Both the position numbers and the translations under genes were made by a program. From NCBI GenBank assembly GCA_022496185.1, contig WTXG01000132.1, positions 1-64,000 of the forward strand: DNA of 64,000 nt. The letters are read 5' to 3'. The stretch comes from Multifurca ochricompacta. Its lineage: Eukaryota; Basidiomycota; Agaricomycetes; Russulales; Russulaceae. How positions within the stretch are numbered: position 1 is the stretch's first letter; each line of letters starts with the position of its first letter. The notes under the pieces were generated by a model. It made no database searches. It was not told where the DNA came from and saw nothing but the letters and a program-made list of their open reading frames with translations. Below, one piece after another: positions 1 to 10,100 of this stretch.

Positions 1-443
1 TCAGAAGTTGTTAATGGGTTTCTCTATCAACATACAATGCCTGTCCATCTTCCCATCAATTTTCAAGCCATACCTGGCCCCTCCCATATCATACACCCCC
101 ATTCCATCATAAGTGAAATAGGCCACAAAACCATTCTAATGACATTGCTACACAAAACATTTTATATATCATGCACCACTGACTCAATTGACATTAGTAT
201 AGGCTCTAATTGAAGCTTAGATGCCACACTATCATCTATCAATTTCTACTAATTTTGGAAATTATTCTCATTGTGTGGTAGGTCAATCTCTTCAGGATGG
301 CCAAACATTGGAATGGTTTTGTGGGTTACTGTATGGTGGAACAGGGGTGTATGGTATGGGAGGGGCCAGGTATGGCTTGAAAATTTGATGGGAAGATGGA
401 CAGGCATTGTATGTTGATAGAGAAACCCATTAACAACTTCTGA
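1..443. repeat. Fold-back: inverted arms 1-110 and 334-443 around a MITE-like insert
   Basis: Bases 1-110 are a near-identical reverse complement of 334-443. The right arm is part of the Tc1-like transposase reading frame, so the left arm is an inverted duplicate of that coding stretch. The MITE-like repeat 119-333 sits between the arms. An aberrant transposition or inverted-duplication event is inferred. The left arm may continue outside the window. Confidence 0.75.
119..333. repeat. MITE-like repeat, copy 1 (about 215 bp)
   Basis: This stretch has imperfect terminal inverted repeats (CCACAAAACCATTC on the left and its complement near 311-327) and TA at both ends (119-120 and 332-333), as expected for Tc1/mariner-derived MITEs. 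It is about 90% identical by eye to 815-1028 in the same orientation. It has no coding capacity. It could instead be the subterminal part of the adjacent Tc1 element. Confidence 0.6.
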
Positions 444-740
444 AGTGCTCTAGTCACTTCCACATCTGTGTCTGCCCTGCCAGAGGAGATAAGGCAAACA
501 GCATGCTGAGCATTTCTCTCTGTCAGCCTCCTTGGTCTCCCTCCATTTGACTTGGGATGGTAAGGGCAGTATTTATGACACATCTGGAGATGATAACAGT
601 GCCATGGCCAGTCATAGTTGACACTTCATGGGCAGATTTGCCTGAAATGGGGAGGGAGATGATGTGAGTCCTTTTGGCAGCAGAGAGGGCATGCATGGTA
701 AGAAGCAAGTGTTGTTGATGATTATTTGGTGTATGTTTAA
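326..740 (-). pseudogene. Tc1/mariner transposase N-terminus, frameshifted fragment
   Basis: Two minus-strand frames join into the N-terminal helix-turn-helix region of a Tc1-like transposase. The first (from about 708) reads a GKSAHEVSTMTGHGTVIISRC-type helix-turn-helix. The second (from about 583) contains GGRPRRLTERNAQHAV and ISSGRADTDVEV, typical of the second Tc1 DNA-binding subdomain. The catalytic DDE domain is absent. A frameshift near 545-585 and the fold-back at 334 break the gene. Its normal role would be binding the element's inverted repeats. Confidence 0.65.
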
Positions 741-814
741 CTTATTTAACATTGTCACATGACTGTCAATGCATTTGCATGACCACCAGATACCGGTTTT
801 GTCATCTCACATGT

Positions 815-1028
815 TGGCCACAAAACTGTTCCAATGATAATGCCTCACAAAACATTTTATATATCATGAACCACTGATCCAATTGACATTATTATGGGCT
901 CTAATTGAAGCTTAGATGCTACACTATCCTCCACCAATTTCTACTAATTTTGGAAATTATTCTCATTGTGTGGTAGGTCAATCTCTTCAGGATGGCCAAA
1001 CACTGGAACAGTTTTGTGGGTTACTGTA
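815..1028. repeat. MITE-like repeat, copy 2
   Basis: This is a direct copy of 119-333, with the terminal motif CCACAAAACTGTTCCAATG on the left and its complement at the right end, which finishes in TA at 1027-1028. The two copies flank the Tc1 transposase fragment. The right end abuts a copia LTR that is cut off at exactly this point. Confidence 0.55.
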
Positions 1029-1396
1029 CAAGAGTTAGTCTTAAGGTATGATAGATAGTAGAGTAGGAACTTACGCTTCAGAGGTAGAAGAAACTCTGAA
1101 GTGTAAGAGACGAAGTAGACACCCTTATATACTAATCAAGGGGTGGTCTGTGCACTGGGAATAAGTCCACAAGTGCCGGACAAAGTCCAAACAATAAACA
1201 TGAGGGAGAAAGGCCATTGGCCATTACAGAAATCACATGTTACATGGTGCATCAGTCAGCTACTGCGGAATGTGAGAAAGAAAGTAATAATGATATTGTA
1301 AATAGTCCGAAACTCCGGTATCTAATCTAATCTACAAAGTAGCTAATCTAATCACCTGATGCCTGAAGCATCACCGAACATCTTCTGTGTTCAACA
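1029..1396 (-). repeat. Ty1/copia LTR, truncated at its 3' end
   Basis: On the minus strand it begins TGTTGAACACAG at 1396 and matches the copia LTR at 61540-62040, including the TATATAAGGGTGTCT promoter motif (here near 1119-1134) and the short hairpin of ACTTCAGAG-type repeats. It stops at 1028, where the MITE/Tc1 complex begins, so the rest probably lies left of the window. It interrupts the protease region of Gy1 at 1397. Confidence 0.8.
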
Positions 1397-1890
1397 ATAT
1401 CCCAAAGATGTAATGATGACAGGGTAGAACTCTTTACTCATAGTTGCATTTGCCCAGTTTATTTTTGGCTCAAAGGCTGCAAGCCAGGGGTATCCCAGGA
1501 TGAGATCCTCAGTACCAAGGTCAGTGATGAGGAAGTGGATCGTTTTGGTATCTTCCCCAACCTGTATGCTTAGGTCAGTGTAATGTGTGATCCTCCTGGC
1601 TTTATTGGCCATTCCATCTATGTTCCAAATGTTTTTCTCTTGAGGGAGCATGAGTGTCCCCAATCCCAGGACTTTTACAAGTTGCTGGCTGATGAAGTTA
1701 TTGGTGGCTCCAGAGTCCACCAGCACATCTCGGTTGGCCATCTTCTGTGTGGTTTCAAAATGCACTGGTATTTTCAACAATTTGAATTGACTAGTATACA
1801 CAGAAGTTACATGTAATGCTCTTGCCCAGGCCAATGGGGTTGAGCCAGTCAAAAATCCTTTTTGGCAAACACCTTTTCTACCAGAATGGT
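1397..1890 (-). pseudogene. Gy1 pol fragment: aspartic protease region
   Basis: The minus strand reads the start of a gypsy pol frame: the conserved AWARALHVTSVYTS segment, then VDSGATNNF with the aspartic protease signature DSG, then the ILGYPWLAAFEPKINWA block. The frame is open until the copia LTR cuts it at 1397. It overlaps the gag end in the -1 frame. The remainder of Gy1 pol (RT to chromodomain) is outside the window. Confidence 0.85.
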
Positions 1891-2376
1891 GCATACTTCC
1901 TCACTTTCTTTCATCATATTTGCCCATATATTGTGGGCCTTCTCTTCCTTGGTACGTTTGTCAACAGAGGACAGGTTATTGGAAGCTGGGATGGGGGTAG
2001 TGGTGGCCTCAGCTACGTGTGCTCCCTTCTTCAGGCAGTCTCGAGACATGTGCCCTTGGGCTTTGCAGTGGAAACATCTTCCTTCTTTCATAAGGGTCTG
2101 CTGCTCATCTTCTGTGAGCATAGCACAGACACAGGTTCTATCAGCTGAGGTATCCATGGCATTTGGATCCCTTGTCAGAGCATGCCCTGGCAATTTTACC
2201 CCAAAGGCTGCCTTCCATTGGTCCCTTGTTTTCCCCTTCTTCATGTCAACTCTGAACCTTGTTTGGAAATCAAGGTAATCTTGTTGCTGTCAGCATGCAG
2301 CATCTACCCAGTTGTCCCAAGTATGTGGGTGATGGAACTGGATTATGTTCTTCACCAGGGGGTTGGGGAGTCCTTG
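1849..2376 (-). pseudogene. Gy1 gag, C-terminal part with zinc knuckle
   Basis: The minus frame carries the nucleocapsid-like end of Gag, with one canonical CX2CX4HX4C knuckle (CFHCKAQGHMSRDC) and the conserved ending KKDF-stop. An in-frame stop lies near 2290, at the Gln-rich QQQDYLDF segment. The fragment ends at 2376 where Gy2 inserted; 2372-2376 (CCTTG) is the duplicated target and gag resumes at 41963. Confidence 0.85.
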
Positions 2377-2954
2377 TGTTACATCCAGTGTGGGACGTTC
2401 CACACAACTTGTGTGACAGCGTGATACATAGGTTCAGATAAGAGACCAATAAGATCCCTTGGAGTTCAGAGGTGACAAGTCAAAGTCAAAGAGGCTGTTC
2501 TCTAAGATGATGTTGAGTAGGGAGATGCCGAAAGCACCAAGACAATTGAACTCAAAGATCAAAGGGGAGTCCAGAAGACGAACACCGATGTATTCAATAA
2601 GTTGAGTCTGAGCTTTACAGTGTAACTATAGCTGACTTATATATGTAAGGAGGTGAGCGTCTATCAATAAGAATCACGGAGTCAAGTGGGCCCGAATATC
2701 TGGAAGCGGAGGGCATAAAGCCTGGCTTCTACTGATAGGGAATTAAGTAAATGTCCGGTCATACGATAAGAAGATAAGAGATAAGTAAAGGAAGCAGTAG
2801 GTAATCGTAAGCAAACAAGCAAGTCACGGGGATGGACGGAGAGCATGTGACAGATCCCACGATGGGGACGTAATCTGGTAGTGAAGTGTGGGTGGTAGGG
2901 AAGGGTCATTGTTGGGTAAGAAAAAGAACACAGGAAGGGACGGGGTTCGTAACA
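2377..2954 (-). repeat. Gy2 3' LTR
   Basis: This 578-bp LTR begins TGTTAC and ends TAACA. The minus strand carries a TATA box (near 2636-2643) followed by AGACTCAACTT, one base off the Gy2 primer-binding complement. The purine-rich tract GAAGAGGGGGTGA lies just upstream on the minus strand (2955-2968). Confidence 0.92.
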
Positions 2955-2985
2955 TCACCCCCTCTTCTGGTTCTAGCAGTCCTGG

Positions 2986-3228
2986 CTAGAAACGATTCAT
3001 ACCGTCATCATCTTGTACCAGCTCCAGGTAGTCGTCAGCTACATTACGGTCATCCATGCTGTACGACTCCAACTCCTGCGGACATGTGTGGGTACGAAGA
3101 AACCCATACGGGCCGCACTGACCACATGCGTGGCATAAGTCGTAGACGGGGCAATTGATCTCTCGATGCCCAGCGTTGTGATGAAGACACTTGCCGCACC
3201 ATCCTGATGGGTTGTTGATCATCGGAGC
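2986..3228 (-). pseudogene. Gy2 ORF3, C-terminal part
   Basis: This 78-codon open segment ends at the natural stop (2986-2988). It contains the third and fourth Cys/His motifs (CGKCLHHNAGHREINC and CHACGQCGPYGFLRTHTC) and the acidic tail DDRNVADDYLELVQDDDG. Solo LTR 3229-3816 separates it from the rest of ORF3. Confidence 0.8.
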
Positions 3229-3816
3229 TGTTACGAACAGGGCCCAGCAGCCCTATTTTCTTCACTCTTCCCAACCGAGACCCCACTCGTCCACCAACCC
3301 TTCACTTCCTTATCACGTCCCCTTCCTGGGACCCCTCACATGTGTTGCTTCCATCCCCATGACTGTTGTTGGGACTTGTGTACTTACTGTTTGTTTATGC
3401 TTGCCGTTTCTTATCTTTTATCTTCTTATCTTTACGACTGGACATTTACTTAATCCCCTATCAGAAGCCAGGCTTTACGCCATCCGCTTTCATATCTTTG
3501 GGCCCACATGACTCCGACATCCTTATCTATAGATGCCTGTCCATTTACGTATATAAGTCTGTCTTAGCTAGGCTGTAGACCTCAGACTCGACTTATTGAA
3601 TACATCAGTGTTCGTCTTTCGGACTTCCCCTTGCAACCTCTGACTCGTTTGTCTCAGTGCTTTTGGCACTTTCCGTTCAACATCATCTTAGGGAACAGCC
3701 CCTTCGACTTTGACTCGTCCCCTTGAGCTCCAAGAGGTCCTATTGACCTCTTATCTGAAACCCTTGACCAACACTGTCGCACAAGTCGTGCAGAACGTCT
3801 CACACCGGACGTAACA
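3229..3816 (+). repeat. Solo gypsy LTR (Gy3 family), TSD GGAGC
   Basis: This 588-bp LTR runs from TGTTACGA to GTAACA and is flanked by GGAGC at 3224-3228 and 3817-3821. It closely resembles the Gy3 LTRs. It splits Gy2 ORF3 between the second and third zinc motifs. The perfect TSD indicates a full element reduced by LTR-LTR recombination. Confidence 0.93.
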
Positions 3817-4734
3817 GGAGCCACCCCTACACATCGGAAGATACAGTGTCGGCTCCAGTGAAGATCGCTGCGGCAGTGTCAACACCATTTGCGGTTGAGA
3901 GGGCAATTCCAGCTGATGTGATACTTGCTATCACAATGCCAGCAAGTTTCCCCACGTGGATTCTCGTGCAAGCGTGGCATTTCGAGATGGCTCAGCAGCA
4001 GCGTCGGGGCGGCACCCAGTGTTCAAGGGGGGAGGGGTTGTGCATAGGTGTTGGCGTACCTTTCAGCGATCGTTTGATATGCATCTCCTGCCTCCAACCT
4101 CTTCCTGATCTCAACAATCTCCTGTTCCAACTGGAACATCCCATTCGTCAACCTTGCCATTATTTTTGCGTGCTCCTTGTATTGCTGATTCAGTGTTTGT
4201 CGCAAGGTGATGTTCTTCCGCAGCCTCATGACTTCCGCCTTGAGGCATGGAAGCCTCATATCACTCATCACCTCGTTGATCGCGAAGGCACGACAGTCCT
4301 CTGCGGCAAGATGACCCAGCTGTTCATCAGTCAGCGTGTGGTGAAGTCGGCCTGTGTACCTTTCTTCCAAGTATACGGGAGCCCCGTAAACTGGCCCGTC
4401 TTTCTTCATGCACCCTGCCACATCCATACCTCCGTTAGTGTAATAGATGTACTTTGCAATAGCTGTAGAGCTGTCAGCCATCGTGATCTCCAAGGGGAAA
4501 TACATTGACGAGTTGGGATTGTTGGGGATGAAGGGGAACTCCGGGGCTTCATCATTGATCTCCCCATTGAGTAGGTCATTGGGGTGGGGCTCTTCACAGT
4601 GGGTGAAATCGTCGTTCGGGTTTGGGGATTGATTTTTGACACAGGCTTCGGTGGCTTCATAATCGATAGGGGAGGGATGGGTAGATGGATGAGCAGAGGG
4701 GAAGTTTTCGACGACAGTCATTGGGGAGGCGAAG
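3817..4734 (-). pseudogene. Gy2 ORF3, main part (helical region and first two knuckles)
   Basis: On the minus strand 4023-4721 is open for about 230 codons: Pro/Ser-rich start, acidic EEPHPNDL segment, EFPFIPNNPNSSMYFPLEI block, YYTNGGMDVAGCMKKDGPVYGAPVY block, then a charged helix (LKAEVMRLRKNITL...) predicted by eye to form a coiled coil. A premature stop follows PLPP, before the CX2CX4HX4C knuckles encoded toward 3822. The first 13 codons are at 35671-35710 beyond Gy3. See the Gy5 copy for the most complete example. Confidence 0.8.
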
Positions 4735-5321
4735 TGTTACGTCCGGTGTGAGACGTTCTGCACGACTTGTGTGACAGCGTTGGTCAAGGGTTTCAGATAA
4801 GAGGTCAATAGGACCTCTTGGAGCTCAAGGGGACGAGTCAAAGTTGAAGGGGCTGTTCCCTAAGATGATGTTGAATGGAAAGTGCCAAAAGCACTGAGAC
4901 AAACGAGTCAGAGGTTGCAAGGGGAAGTCCGAAAGACGAACACTGATGTATTCAATAAGTCAAGTCTGAGGTCTACAGCCTAGCTAAGACAGACTTATAT
5001 ATGTAAATGGACAGGCGTCTATAGATAAGGATGTCGGAGTCATGTGGGCCCAAAGATATGAAAGCGGATGGCGTAAAGCCTGGCTTCTGATAGGGGATTA
5101 AGTAAATGTCCGGTCGTAAAGATAAGAAGATAAAAGATAAGAAACAACAAGCATAAACAAACAGTAAGTACACAAGTCCCAACAACAGTCATGGGGATGG
5201 AAGCAACGCATGTGAGGGGTCCCAGGAGGGGACGTGATAAGGAAGTGAAGGGTTGGTGGACGAGTGGGGTCTCGGTTGGGAAGAGTGAAGAAAATAGGGC
5301 TGCTGGGCCCTGTTCGTAACA
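4735..5321 (-). repeat. Gy3 3' LTR
   Basis: This LTR pairs with 35084-35670. Its minus strand carries a TATATAAG box and then AGACTTGACTT, whereas the 5' copy has AGACTCGACTT: a CpG-type difference. The polypurine tract is the complement of 5322-5336. Confidence 0.92.
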
Positions 5322-5352
5322 TCACCCTCCCTTCTGGTTCGAGCTGACCCAG

Positions 5353-6546
5353 CTAGAAACACGCACCATCATCATCCTGTACTAAGTTTACATAGTTATT
5401 TGTCAGATTTTGATCCTCCACAGTGTAGGTTTCATCAGCCGCACATTGGTGCGTACGCAGGAAGCCGTATGGGCCGCGTCGTCCGCACTGGCGACACAGG
5501 TCGTACACTGGACAGTCGAGCTCGCGATGTCCCGCGTTATGTCACAGACATTTTCCACACCATCCCAAAGGGTTGACAATGGTGGGAGCGACTCCCAGTC
5601 GTCGGAAAATGCAGAATCTGCTCCAGTGGAGGTTGCTTCAGCAGTGACGGCACCATTTGCGATTGAGGGGGCAGTTCCAGCTAATATGATACTTGCTATC
5701 ACATCGCCAGCAAGTCTCTCCTCGGGGGTTCTCATGCATTCGTGGCATCTTGAATCGATTGGGCAGCAGTTGTGGTGCAGCTCCTAGCGATCGTGGGGGA
5801 AGGGGTCGGGCATATGTGTCGGCATACCTCTCTGCAATGGTCTGATATGCATCCCCTATCTCCAACCTTTTCTGAATCTCCGTCAACTCCTGCTTGACTT
5901 GGAACATGCCTCGTGTGAGCCTTGTCATTTGCTTTGCATACTCCTTGTACTGGGTATTGAGCGTGGTGCAAAGTGCGAGGGTTTTCTGCAGTCTCATTAC
6001 TTCGGCCTTGAGACGCGGGAGTCGCATGTTGTTCAGCACCTCGTCGATCGCAAAGGCTCGGGGGTCGTCAGCCGCAAGGTGTCCCAGCTGTTCGTCACTC
6101 ATGGTATGGTGAAGATGACCCATGTATCGCTCTTCCAAGTAAACTGGGGCCCCATAGACAGGCCCATCCTTTTTCATGCATCCTGCAACATCCATCCCTC
6201 CATTGGTGTAGAAAATGTACTTAGCTATTTCCTTTGTTCCATCAGCCATGGTAATTTCGAGGGGAAAGTACATTGAAGAGTTTGGGTTATTGGTGAAGAA
6301 TGGGAACTCGGGTACGTCATCATCTTGTTCCATGTCAAGGAGGTCATTCGGATGGGGTTCTTCAGAGTGGGTGAAGTCGTTATCTGGGTTGGGTGACTGG
6401 TTCTTAACGCGCTCTTCAGCGGCTTCGTAGTTGATGGGAGAGGAGGGACGAGTAGAGGGGTGAGTGGAGGGAAAAGCTTCCACAACCACAGTAGTGGCGG
6501 CGAAGGCGTCAATGGCAGCGGAAGCAGTGATGAAGGAAGCGGACAT
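5353..6546 (-). pseudogene. Gy3 ORF3: zinc-knuckle protein downstream of pol
   Basis: The start ATG is the complement of 6544-6546, 73 nt past the pol stop. The first 302 codons (to 5638) are open: MSASFITASAAIDAF start, EFPFF and YFPLEI blocks, GGMDVAGCMKKDGPVYGAP block, helical region near residues 180-240, first knuckle CWRCDSKYHISWNC (CX2CX4HX4C) and the start of the second. A TGA replaces a codon right after CRHC, and a frameshift precedes the third and fourth motifs and acidic tail; the natural stop is at 5353-5355. Function unknown; nucleic-acid binding is inferred from the knuckles. Confidence 0.82.
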
Positions 6547-6619
6547 ATTGATTTGTGGTTAGGACGTTGCTGGTAAAGCTTTGTTCTGGGGAAGAAAAGT
6601 CGGGGGTTTGCTCTCCTTT

Positions 6620-7690
6620 TTAACTACTCTTGGGCGCCTGAGGATGTCGTAAGTGGAACTCCGTGATCAAGTCTGGGGCAGAGATATTCCCGGCTGCTTC
6701 CCACAAATTGTCAGAGTCTGGGAATCCCTTCCACTTGATCAGGTAGTGTAGCTTGCGCCCTCGGCCTCGATAAGCGGAGTTCATAATCCGCTCCACTTCC
6801 CACTCTGCTTCTCCATTGACTAGTTCCGGTGGGGGTCTTGGGAAGTTTTCCCCATGAATGGATGTTTCCTTGTATGGTGTTAGAAGCTTCGCATGGAAGA
6901 CTGGGTGGATCTTCCATGTGGGGGGAAGTTCGAGTTCGTATGACACATCCGATAGTTTCCTTGTGATCTTGAAGGGCCCATGATGTCGGGGTGCCAACTT
7001 AGCCGTGGGATGTGATGTATGGATGTGCTTCCCTTCTAGCCAGACCTGTTCACTGACTCGATAAGGTGTGAATTTCGAGGGCTTATCCGATAAGGTCTGC
7101 TGTGCCTTTAACAGGTTTTCATTGGCCGATTTCCAGATCTCATCCCATTGGCTGAGTCGCTGTGCGGTCATGGGGACATTTGTTGGCTTATCAGTCCATG
7201 TGGTGTGTGGTACCCAGCCCATGATAAGGGAAAATGGGGGGGTTCTTGTCGTGCTGTTAGGCCAGGAGTTATGTGCAAACTCCGCTGTTGCCAGCCAGTC
7301 CGCCCAGTCGTCCTGTCGTCCATTGCACCAGAATCGGAGGTACTGCTCCAGCCATTGATTGGTACGCTCTGACTGTCCATCTGTTTGGGGATGGTAGGCT
7401 GTTGAAATGTTTTGTTTTATGTCCAGAACCTTGCATAGTGCTCTGGCGAATGTTGAAGTGAAGCGTGGGTCTCGGTCGGAGATGATCTTTTCTGGGAGAC
7501 CATAGTGTCGGTAAACGTGGTCAAGATAGAGTTTGGCCACTCCTTCCGCTGTGATGGACTCCTTGCATGGTATGAAGAGTGCTGCTTTGGAGTAGTCGTG
7601 GTCTGTGATGGTCAAAATGGAGTCAAAGCCTCTAGAGTTGGGTAGTTTGATTATGAAATCCATGGCGATTGTTTGGAATGGCAGAGACAT
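6620..7690 (-). pseudogene. Gy3 pol: integrase core, GPY/F module and chromodomain
   Basis: An open minus-strand stretch of 356 codons. It shows the integrase catalytic motifs TIAMDFIIKLP (Asp), IISDRDPRF (Asp) and [17 protein letters not shown] (Glu), then LAPRHHGPFKI (GPY/F module), and a C-terminal chromodomain (EWEVERIMNSAYRG, LHYLIKWKGFPDSDNLWE). Chromodomains steer integration toward histone-marked chromatin. This copy keeps the Arg codon after LAP, where four sister copies have TGA. It ends with the natural pol stop at 6620. Confidence 0.88.
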
Positions 7691-8378
7691 GGTAGGGTAA
7701 TGGGGAGCATTGCCAGAGGGTGCGGGTGTGTATTCACTTTATTGGCCTGGCAGTCCACGCAGCCCTTCACGTAGTCTTCAACATCTTTCTTCATGTTGGG
7801 CCACCAGTAGTCACATTTAGCGAGGGCATAAGTATTGGCAATGCCTGGGTGGCCAGCAGAAGGGAGATCGTGGTGAAAATGGATCACCCCCCTCTTAATG
7901 TTGTCGCCACCGGTGACAATGAGTTGGTCTCCATCCTTCCACCAGAGACCATTAATCTCTTTCAGGTTGTGGGCGTCAGCCCACGAGCGGCATAGTTCTG
8001 GGTTCATGTTCTGTGAGACTTGTGCCCACAAGTCCATATCGTGGAGGCTGATTACAGCTGTCTTCGCAAACACCTCTTCTGGTAGGACAGTTACATGGTC
8101 ATTGTCGTCTTCCCCTGTGTGCATATCTGGCCTTTGTGATAGTGCATCTGCTCGCGCATTCTGACTTCCTGCAATGTGTTTCAGGGTGAAGTCATATTCC
8201 TCAAGCTCTAGGACTTCTCGTGCTACGCGTTGGCTGATCTTGTGGGGTTCTTTCCAGTATAACAGGTTAGAGTGATCAGTATAGATGACTGTTTTGTGAG
8301 GATTCCCGCAAGGTATGGTCGCCAATGCCATAGCGCCTTGACTATGGCTAGGAGTTCCCTATCCCAAATGTCATAATT
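7651..8378 (-). pseudogene. Gy3 pol: RNase H C-terminus and integrase zinc domain
   Basis: Open for 226 codons to 8331. It contains TDHSNLLYWKEPHK (RNase H), the linker ALSQRPDMHTGED, and the integrase HHCC domain (HFHHDLPSAGHP ... CVDCQANK). A frameshift near 7690 separates it from the integrase core, and a second near 8340 from the RT segment. Confidence 0.85.
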
Positions 8379-9613
8379 TCACTCAGCGGATGAGAAGGTC
8401 TCTGAGTAGTATGCCACGGGGTGAGGTGTTTGCGAGTCATCCCTTTGGTACAACACTGCTCCATTCGCGAAATGGGAGGCGTCCACTTCTAGCTCGAAGG
8501 GGCGGCTCAGGTCGGGTTGAATAAGTACAGGTTCTGAGCCGACCAGGTCTCTAATCCGCTCGAATGCTTGTTGTTGTTCGGTACTCCAATGCCATGGCAC
8601 ATCCTTCTTCAGGAGGTCATTTAGGGGTCGTGCTATGCCCGAGAATCCTTTAACAAAATGCCGGTAGAAGTTGCAGAATCCAATAAAGGATTGGACATCC
8701 TTGACACAAGTTGGCGCTGGCCATTCCCAAATTCCTTGTACCTTGACAGGGTCCATATGCACTTGTCCTCCCTCCAGGATCACTCCCAAGTACTCAACGC
8801 TCTGCTGTTCAAAGGAGCATTTTGCGGGTTTGAGGTACAAATCGTGCTCATGTAATATGTCTAGCACCTGATGTACTCGTTCTTGGTGGTGATTCAAATC
8901 GTTGGTGGTGGCAACCAAGATGTCGTCCATATAGACTACCACTTCGCCAGTGAGGATGAGGTCTCGGAAGATGTGATTCATCATGGATTGGAACGTTGCC
9001 GGTGAATTTGTGAGCCCGAAGAACATGACATTCGGTTCAAACAACCCTTGGTTCGTTTTGAATGCCGCTTTGCACTGGTCGCCTTCCTTGATTCTGACAT
9101 TGTTGTAACCCCATTGTACATCCATCTTCGAGAAAAGGGATTTATCCCACATGGTGTCAATGAGTTCAGAGATGAGGGGTAGGGGATAGGCATTCTTTAC
9201 AGTGTACATGTTAATCTTCCGGTAGTCCTGGACTGGTCGCAGCTTGCCATCCTTTTTTTTGATAAAGAAGAAGGGTGAGGCATACTGCGACTTGGATGGG
9301 CGAATGTATCCCTTGGCTAAATGTTCCTCGAGGAATTCAGTAAGTGCCACCTGTTTGGTTTGGGACAGTGGATAGACTTTACAGTCTATAGCAGCTGGCA
9401 TGTCCGGGAGGAGGTCAATGGCATGGTCCCATGGTCACTCTGGGGGGAAGCAATGTGATTCTTCCTCCGAGAATACCCTCCAATGCCACTGATAGACACT
9501 TGGCACTACATCGTGGTAAGTCTTCTCAGCTTGTCCCCGCACAGCCTTCTGGGCCAGTTCTGATGCTTTGGTGGCATAACACTGGCCAGGATCTCCCCCT
9601 CCTTCTGTTCGTG
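8379..9613 (-). pseudogene. Gy3 pol: reverse transcriptase and RNase H N-terminus
   Basis: Residues from 9401 down form a 340-codon open RT segment: [34 protein letters not shown] (first catalytic Asp), the [10 protein letters not shown] catalytic box and LGVILEGGQVHMDPVK. A TGA replaces Arg in the PPSRPWDHA segment (about 9435), and another TGA ends the frame at 8379-8381 before NYDIWDRELL. The right end, 9606-9613, is the duplicated target of the hAT insertion. Confidence 0.88.
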
Positions 9614-10100
9614 TAGGGTTTAAAGGTTCAGTTAACTTAACTGAAAAAAGACTGGGACCGAACCGGACTGAACCGAAAAAAGACCAAAAAACGGTCCCGG
9701 TTAAGGCATTTTCACTTCATGTAGTTAACCAGTCTTACATCTTCAAGCATCCCAAAAGACCGATAAAAACACAGTCTTAACCGGTCTTAACCGGTCTTTT
9801 TATGTCATTTTATTCATAATGCCTTTGCTGTAATATAATGCTGTCATATAATGTAGATAACATGAAAGAAGCCTGTTGAAAACTGCACAGAATGTGGATA
9901 TTGATTCATTTTTGCATTTTTAAGACTTGAGGCAATCAGATGCATTCAAAATTGCTTATACAGAAATAATATTCATATAACTAGTATCCTACAAAATTTC
10001 AAGTCAGATCATGTGTCCGATCTTAAATGAGACAAGAATCAGTTGTGTTATCTATGCAAACGCAAAAAAATGTGAAAAAATGTGAAAAAAACGCAAAATG
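9614..10100 (+). repeat. hAT left terminus with long subterminal inverted repeat
   Basis: The outermost 13 bp form the TIR. Inside it are several copies of an ACCGGTCTT-type motif (9640-9810). Then 9870-10090, from GCACAGAATGTGGA to AAACGCAAAA, is repeated in inverted orientation at about 17590-17805. Repeated subterminal motifs in hAT elements are commonly transposase-binding sites; here that role is inferred. Confidence 0.75.

Noticed and set aside
2377..5321. LTRs 2377-2954 and 4735-5321 as the two ends of one short element
   Set aside because: The sequences differ by family and the flanking duplications do not match each other (CCTTG against CGAAG). Each matches a distant partner instead.
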